Below are positions 59,048 through 64,000 of a stretch of DNA of 64,000 bases, in pieces. The position numbers were made by a program, and so were the translations under genes. The notes beneath the pieces are model-generated. The model was not told the DNA's origin, searched no databases, and saw only the letters and a program-made list of their open reading frames with translations. This DNA is from Tubulanus polymorphus (Eukaryota > Nemertea > Palaeonemertea > Tubulaniformes > Tubulanidae): assembly GCF_964204645.1 (NCBI RefSeq), contig NC_134027.1, forward strand, positions 16,044,485 to 16,108,484, given 5' to 3'. Every line of letters starts with the position of its first letter. The first letter of the stretch is position 1.

Positions 59048-59095
59048 GCTTATTTCTCCATTTCTCACCCGCGGGTTACAAGAGGAGAAATAAGG
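59047..59095. repeat. Palindromic repeat locus 5
   Basis: CGCTTATTTCTCCATTTCTC, ACCCGCGGGTTAC and then AAGAGGAGAAATAAGGC: a compact version of the family, with a CCCGCGGG self-complementary centre. Very similar to locus 2. Confidence 0.8.
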
Positions 59096-59127
59096 CATGA
59101 GCGAATATTTTGAACGCATAATTTAAT

Positions 59128-59758
59128 TCAACTGTTGTAGTACGGCAATACATATCTTATCCTACATTGACAAATTGAACAATTTTCCAAATATTTTACA
59201 CAACTGGTACAACAGAAAGAGTGTCCACAGTCAACAATTGCTACATCACGTTCTTTTATGTAACAAATAGTACACAAGTTCACAGAGTCTTCAGCAATAT
59301 TTTGGGTATCGATATGGGTATCAGCGGCGTCATTGATTGAATATGTTTCCACATTGTGTTTCTCGACTTTACCGACAGGATTACCGCCTTCAACAACGCG
59401 ATTCATAAACCTTTGAAAATCCAAGTTGAATTGGCGGTCAAGATTGCGAACTCTATCAAGTCGTCCTTGTCTATATGGGTGGTGGTTTCTAAAATGAACC
59501 TCTTCCAACATCTCGGCAGCTCTTTGGCGTCTATTGCGTGCTTAACGTTGCTTTTGGCCTTTACGACAGAATATATTGGCTATTGCCATAGCCACTGTCA
59601 AGATAAAGGAAATTGAAATAATAAATTGAACGCTTAGTGTCCAAGATAGCGAATTAGCAATTGCTTGTGGTGCTATTACTTCTTTAACCCTTTCACTGCC
59701 GAATTCCCAAATTCGTTGTCATTCTGTAAGATACGACCTCATCATCGTCATGATCCAT
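59128..59758 (-). pseudogene. Membrane-anchored RING-finger protein, broken
   Basis: The RING part is an intact 127-codon frame from ATG 59511: CTICYIKERDVAIVDCGHSF, then CCTSC and CSICQC, giving C-x2-C, C-x-H-x3-C-x2-C and C-x2-C as in IAP-type C3HC4 RING fingers. The same frame continues upstream through TAA (59542-59544) into a TM segment (FIISISFILTVAMAIANIFC) followed by basic residues. A further upstream ATG at 59758 (MDHDDDEVV) lies one base out of frame. One frameshift near 59720 and one nonsense codon would separate three parts of a single N-terminally anchored E3 ligase. The RING part could still be made alone. No BIR is present. Confidence 0.6.
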
Positions 59759-59893
59759 GTTGAATGGATAAAATAACGACCCACACTAAAAAGGACAAAC
59801 CTGACATTTTATTTATAATGTCGTTTTTTTGTTCCTCATTTTTGTTCCTTTAACAAAAAGTAACTCAAGAAAAATGTGTATTTTTTACAACAT
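59759..59893. other. Short spacer, no gene
   Basis: AT-rich; a minus-strand AATAAATTTCTG overlaps the 3' end of the 503 aa gene (near 59899) and may be its polyadenylation signal. Promoter of the RING gene should lie here; no clear TATA box. Confidence 0.3.
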
Positions 59894-61405
59894 TTACAGA
59901 AATTTATTCAAGCCATGCAATATCAAACTTTTATAGTCATTACATTTATATACAAGACTTCTACGTGAATGAGATGATGGGATTTTTATATAATACTCGT
60001 AATTTTCAAAGTACAGAGTGTAATCGTTCATAGCCAATCGATCAGGCTTACTGTCACTGACCAAAAGTTTTTCACCAGATTGACTCCCCATATCGTCCAT
60101 TCGACCTATGCAAATTGAGGGAACTTTACGTTCGTTGTCTTTGTGCAAATAATTAAACACTGTCACCCAGACAACCATCGCGGTAATTTTAGTCCACAAA
60201 AACTTTAGTTTCTTTTCAATTGGAACAGCCTCCCCTGAATTGTTGGACTTTATGATTTTTTCACATTCGTTCTCAACGCTCTGCTCAACTTTCCGCAATT
60301 TATCCAACACAGCTGTGCTAGACTTGGTCGATGTGAACCAAGACATTTTTATTATAGAGTCCAGGTACATAATGTCACTGCCCAGTATCCCAAGAATAAC
60401 GTTGAATACTTGATTGTACAATGGGTAAGAGTCTGAATTTGGAAACGTGAATCTTTTGGGTAATATAAGTTTGGCCACGGTCCTTGCCATAATAGGTACG
60501 TGATCGGACAAGTCGATCGGGCGATCTGACATGTTCAACTCAGCTTTATTCACCTCTCCAATATAGTCCGAATGTTCAATGGTAGTGACGTTCGTTGCCG
60601 GGTCAAATAGAATATCGTTAAACATTTGTCTACTGGCCGCTGACTCTATCATATAGGTAAAGATTTCGTGGTGAATGATATCGGTTGCCAGAATTTTTGG
60701 ATGCACAACCAATTCCCAACAAGATCGTTTTAATTCATCAACCATCTCTTTTGTGATGCTCATGATTTCTCCGTGGTTGGCGTGACTCGAGGCTATATCG
60801 TTCAACAATTTGTTCATTTTGCGATTCAACACGGTCGTGTTATCCGAATGACAATCATCGTCGGTTATCGTTCCTACAGCACTATCCCCACCGTTGATTT
60901 CTTCTAACAACGCCGTGGGATTGTGCACACTTTCACTTGCAAAATGTTCCAGAACCTCCACTATACTTTGCGAATTTATGGCTCCCATTGTGTTTAACCA
61001 CAACGAAGTGAATAACGAGACTTTATTGTCCTTTGCTAACGTAGACGACAGTAAATGGGGTAAAGTGTAGCAATTTTGTGCTATGGCATCTTTGTCAATT
61101 ATATGCGACACGTTTTCCGTCTTGAGAAATTTCTCTATCAACTGTCGAATGCGTTGGGTATCGGTTTTTTCCTCCGTATCGAATTTGCCTGCATTGAACG
61201 AAGCTGCCTTCGTTGTGTCGGTCATAACATCGTACAACTCGTTTTCTCCAATATCTTCGTGTAAGCCGGGTATGAAATCAGTTAGGTCAATGGTGTTATG
61301 TGCAGCCGAGGAGTTGGCACCTACTGTTTCTTCACTTTTCAGTTTATTTTCATAAAATTTAGTATGCAACAGACCAAGGTCTGTGTGTTCGGCTAAAAAG
61401 TTCAT
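59894..61405 (-). CDS. 503 aa protein, third gene of minus-strand cluster
   Basis: Intact from ATG 61405, nine bases after the stop of the 706 aa gene, so probably on the same transcript. Helical and soluble, without TM or known motif. Features are IIDKDAIAQNCYTLPHLLSS, DELKRSCWELVVHPKILATD, and a hydrophobic helix near 405-425 (FLWTKITAMVVWVTVFNYLH). The C terminus is Tyr/Asn-rich (YTLYFENYEYYIKIP). Conserved-looking length and lack of lesions put it among the core structural genes. Function unknown. Confidence 0.7.
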   Translation of the reverse strand: MNFLAEHTDLGLLHTKFYENKLKSEETVGANSSAAHNTIDLTDFIPGLHEDIGENELYDVMTDTTKAASFNAGKFDTEEKTDTQRIRQLIEKFLKTENVSHIIDKDAIAQNCYTLPHLLSSTLAKDNKVSLFTSLWLNTMGAINSQSIVEVLEHFASESVHNPTALLEEINGGDSAVGTITDDDCHSDNTTVLNRKMNKLLNDIASSHANHGEIMSITKEMVDELKRSCWELVVHPKILATDIIHHEIFTYMIESAASRQMFNDILFDPATNVTTIEHSDYIGEVNKAELNMSDRPIDLSDHVPIMARTVAKLILPKRFTFPNSDSYPLYNQVFNVILGILGSDIMYLDSIIKMSWFTSTKSSTAVLDKLRKVEQSVENECEKIIKSNNSGEAVPIEKKLKFLWTKITAMVVWVTVFNYLHKDNERKVPSICIGRMDDMGSQSGEKLLVSDSKPDRLAMNDYTLYFENYEYYIKIPSSHSRRSLVYKCNDYKSLILHGLNKFL

Positions 61406-61414
61406 TATTATTTT

Positions 61415-63535
61415 TTAACTGTAACAACCACCTAACATGAATCGTAACACGGCTTCTTCGCAACTTTTGTTAATGTTAATAAAGTTATGATGGAGACCGC
61501 ACTGTACAAATGTGTCAACGGGTATCTTCGAGTAGCTTTCTACAACTTGTTCCGATTTAGCCTCGCCGCTTGTTCCCTCGGCCTCTGCTGCCTTGGCCGC
61601 AGCTTCTCTGTCTAATTTTTCTTGAATTGCAGCTCGACTGTTTGGGTTCACGGCAACTGATTGTTGATTTGCGGACGACGCGGTTGCAGATTTGGGTAAT
61701 GTCTTATTTTTGGAGGCGATGCTGGTGTCGATTTTCGTATAAGTTATAGCCAACATGGACATAGACAACATATCGGCCATCTGGTATACAAATCCGTGAT
61801 ACGGTTCTACTACTTTACCACTTTCCTCGGCCTGACTTGCACTGCTATCCGCGTAACCTGTCTCGAATTTAACATCTTCCATCAAAGTAACGTCAAATAT
61901 CTTTCCGTTTGTAGAGGTAAAAATTGTGTCTAGCAATAACTTAATCATTTTGGTTTTTGCACCGTATGTCAACTCGGTCACGGCATTTCTGGGCACTCCG
62001 TTCTTCGAGTACGACTTGATAAAGGCAAAAATGAATTGCTTCAAGTAATCGGGATTTTCAAACAGTTTATTGGCAAAGTTCCGTAGAAATTCTGGCACGC
62101 ACAGCATTTCATGATCGGTGAATTTTGGCAGATTGAATTGGCGATACAACAACTCACCAAATTCGTTAACCACGTTTACAATGCCGAGGAGATTTACAAG
62201 GACGAGATTCCTGTTGATTTCACTGGTAAACACCTTCACTACGGGTAACGGTATACTTGTTTGTTGATGGTCGCATTTTTTTCCAGACGACTTGACCTTT
62301 GTTGCAAAATTATGCTTAAACACCGGCTCTGGCTGATAGACAACTCCAAAGACCATATCTCGTCTAGACATTTGAATGACCTTCACGATGTAATGTTGGT
62401 CTTTGTAAATTGCTTTATGCAGTCTCTGGGTAAACGAGTTCGTTGTAGCAATAACAGGTGAGTCTAGATTTGTGTAGAAAAACTCGAGTGTATTGTAATG
62501 GGGATTGGTGAGCCAACTCTCCATCCACTGCTTAATACCCGGATCCATCATGATATTATGTTTTTGTTCGACCAACACAGCTGGAAATGTGTCCGTTTCA
62601 AAGGCAAATACGTTCAACGGTTGCTGGGCAATGGTTTCAACCCTTATGTGTAACTTGTTGTCCAAGTAGCCATCGCCGACATTGTACAGTTCGAGTATGT
62701 CAGATTCAGTTTTACCTTTTGGAACATGTACGTTGGGTAACAAACTACCTTGTTCGTCAAAGATTGAACAGAAGTAATCGTAGGCTTTATCCAAGACAGC
62801 TGTGCAATCTTTGGACAAAACTTCTGAGCCAACTTCACCGCCAGCGTCATCAGAGAAGGGAAGTATCTCAACGGGTTCAATACAATCGATCCATCTTAGA
62901 TGCGAAAAATTACCGGTCGCCTTGTAAATGTCCCAAATGTACGGATTAAAAAACATATGTGGTCTCTTGGCAGTTTCATCATTGGAGAACAGAGTAAAGA
63001 GAAAATTGGCAGAGTTCAAAACGTTTACTTGAGAGGTGGTTTTGTTAACCGTGAACAGATGGTCAACTTCGGCATCGCTATCCAGACCGTGAAACGAACG
63101 AATAAATTCTTGAATGTCTTTCTTGTTATCGAATCGAATCAAAACAACGGTGTTTGATTTTCGATAAAGATCAGTCTTCAGCGCGATTACGTTTTGGGCA
63201 CTTGGAGTTAAAACACCGTAATTGATTTTCACGATGTCAATTTGCTTTTGAGAGGACACATCACCACCGTCATCTTTGAACTTGTATCTCTTATCTTTTG
63301 CATAAATATGAGGTCTATTAACGACTTTTGTATATTTTTTCCTACTGTCCTTACACGAATCGGGTCTGGCACTTGTTTGTGGGTAAGGGTGAACGAATAC
63401 CGATGATTCTAGTACGAGTGAAGATTTACAAGTAACCAAGTCAAACTTATGTAATTGGAAACTTTCTGGATCCGTTTCGGGATCCGATAGAGATTCAGCC
63501 GAAGTATGGGTAAAGTATACTACTGGAGACGACAT
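61415..63535 (-). CDS. 706 aa protein, second gene of minus-strand cluster
   Basis: Intact from ATG 63535. Mixed alpha/beta globular chain (NTVVLIRFDNKKDIQEFIRS; LVLVNLLGIVNVVNEFGELL); an Ala/Glu-rich flexible stretch near the C terminus (REAAAKAAEAEGTSGEAKSE) precedes a short conserved-looking end (VQCGLHHNFININKSCEEAV). No TM, signal peptide or catalytic motif. A minus-strand TATA box (GTATAAAAGC at about 63616-63625) lies within the 3' end of the upstream gene. Structural or tegument role presumed. Confidence 0.7.
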   Translation of the reverse strand: MSSPVVYFTHTSAESLSDPETDPESFQLHKFDLVTCKSSLVLESSVFVHPYPQTSARPDSCKDSRKKYTKVVNRPHIYAKDKRYKFKDDGGDVSSQKQIDIVKINYGVLTPSAQNVIALKTDLYRKSNTVVLIRFDNKKDIQEFIRSFHGLDSDAEVDHLFTVNKTTSQVNVLNSANFLFTLFSNDETAKRPHMFFNPYIWDIYKATGNFSHLRWIDCIEPVEILPFSDDAGGEVGSEVLSKDCTAVLDKAYDYFCSIFDEQGSLLPNVHVPKGKTESDILELYNVGDGYLDNKLHIRVETIAQQPLNVFAFETDTFPAVLVEQKHNIMMDPGIKQWMESWLTNPHYNTLEFFYTNLDSPVIATTNSFTQRLHKAIYKDQHYIVKVIQMSRRDMVFGVVYQPEPVFKHNFATKVKSSGKKCDHQQTSIPLPVVKVFTSEINRNLVLVNLLGIVNVVNEFGELLYRQFNLPKFTDHEMLCVPEFLRNFANKLFENPDYLKQFIFAFIKSYSKNGVPRNAVTELTYGAKTKMIKLLLDTIFTSTNGKIFDVTLMEDVKFETGYADSSASQAEESGKVVEPYHGFVYQMADMLSMSMLAITYTKIDTSIASKNKTLPKSATASSANQQSVAVNPNSRAAIQEKLDREAAAKAAEAEGTSGEAKSEQVVESYSKIPVDTFVQCGLHHNFININKSCEEAVLRFMLGGCYS

Positions 63536-63568
63536 TTTGTAACGTATTGTTGATGTTGCAAGTACCTA

Positions 63569-64000
63569 TTAAACCAAAAACTGACCACCATCTGAAAGTA
63601 ACTTTGCTCCCCTTTTGCTTTTATACTTTTTTTCATAACCCCTGGGGGGTTCTGTTGTATTTTGTAACTCGGGTGAGGAAAGTGACGTATCACTAACCGT
63701 ACTCCCTGGTCCATTTCGTGGCACACTGGGTAACAATGGTAAACTCACTCCGCTTCCGTACGACTCTGTCTCGGATGAATCTTGGCCCGAAAAATTTGTA
63801 ACTAATTTGTTCGAGGGTAAATTCGTAACCGGCGGCAATCGTCTTTCGTCGCCATCGCGTTCGGTTTCGATCTTGTTCATCATGTGGAATCCCTTATGAG
63901 TTATCTCTGAAATCTTGGCCTTTTTGTTGACGTCCACCAGTAGCTTACTGACAGCTTCCGAAACACTGCCGACCGTAGCTTGTGGTGTAAACTGGTTCAA
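63569..64000 (-). CDS. C-terminal part of a gene cut by the window edge
   Basis: The frame enters from the right edge and ends at 63569, 33 bases before the 706 aa gene. The visible 143 codons are polar: NKKAKISEITHKGFHMMNK, then Ser/Thr/Pro-rich (GSGVSLPLLPSVPRNGPGST) and a basic segment (YEKKYKSKRGAKLL). The N terminus is outside the window. Function unknown. Confidence 0.55.
   Translation of the reverse strand: MNQFTPQATVGSVSEAVSKLLVDVNKKAKISEITHKGFHMMNKIETERDGDERRLPPVTNLPSNKLVTNFSGQDSSETESYGSGVSLPLLPSVPRNGPGSTVSDTSLSSPELQNTTEPPRGYEKKYKSKRGAKLLSDGGQFLV

Noticed and set aside
4708-59544. A reassigned genetic code to explain in-frame stops
   Set aside because: Both TAA and TGA occur in frame, while the same codons terminate intact genes normally; decay or local readthrough is simpler.
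1-64000. tRNA or rRNA genes
   Set aside because: No cloverleaf-like or rRNA-like conserved sequence was noticed on either strand.

Overview
The window is best read as part of a large, AT-rich double-stranded DNA virus genome of an aquatic invertebrate, or an endogenous copy of one in a host chromosome. Reasons: long, mostly intronless ORFs on both strands with short gaps; TATA-like boxes and AATAAA signals; a very large family B DNA polymerase (2219 aa); a probable PD-(D/E)XK (lambda-exonuclease/alkaline-nuclease-like) protein; very large structural-looking proteins with acidic, Pro-rich and coiled-coil segments; mucin-stalked membrane glycoproteins; and BIR- and RING-type proteins. The polymerase motif B region resembles herpesviruses. 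My best guess is a malacoherpesvirus-like relative, with a nimavirus-like or unclassified lineage as alternative. No major capsid protein, terminase or portal is recognisable here, so the family stays open.

Layout. 0.3-7.4 kb: accessory genes, many broken: a zinc-finger tyrosine recombinase, a BIR protein, a shattered mucin-stalk glycoprotein, a galaxin-like dicysteine protein and one member of a paralogous family. 7.4-11.2 kb: repeats: a G-rich fold-back palindrome, (GGTT)n, and a terminal-inverted-repeat element with nested TA-flanked MITEs that interrupts a gene. 11.2-28.8 kb: polymerase block: P-loop fragment, acidic 759 aa protein, 673 aa protein, four-TM protein, 240 aa protein, DNA polymerase, a small protein and a BTB-like protein with an in-frame stop before a second ORF. 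28.8-33.9 kb: a second decayed accessory block holding the other family member, a frameshifted DUF3990-like ADP-ribosyltransferase and a second fold-back palindrome. 34-48.1 kb: intact structural-type genes (915, 464, 307, 553, 2066 and 204 aa). 48.1-49.8 kb: inserted repeats and a minus-strand gene remnant. 49.7-56.1 kb: a tail-anchored coiled-coil protein, a 1024 aa protein and the nuclease-like protein. 56.1-59.8 kb: accessory genes again: KilA-N/BRO-like, nucleoside-hydrolase remnant, glycoprotein with TM domain behind an in-frame TGA, and membrane RING protein. 59.9-64 kb: a tight minus-strand cluster of three structural-type genes, the last cut by the window edge.

The striking pattern is the contrast between the core genes, which run up to 6.6 kb without a lesion, and the accessory genes, nearly all of which carry frameshifts (often beside homopolymers), in-frame stops or deletions. 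Together with host-type MITEs and fold-back elements this suggests an endogenous or recently reduced virus whose core is still under selection. Dispersed palindromic repeats carrying a 'gaggagaaataag' core at five intergenic loci, and a recurrent GGTGAGAAA / AAGTCCGRAA promoter vocabulary, look like the virus's own cis-elements. All functions are inferred by eye from motifs; no database search was run.
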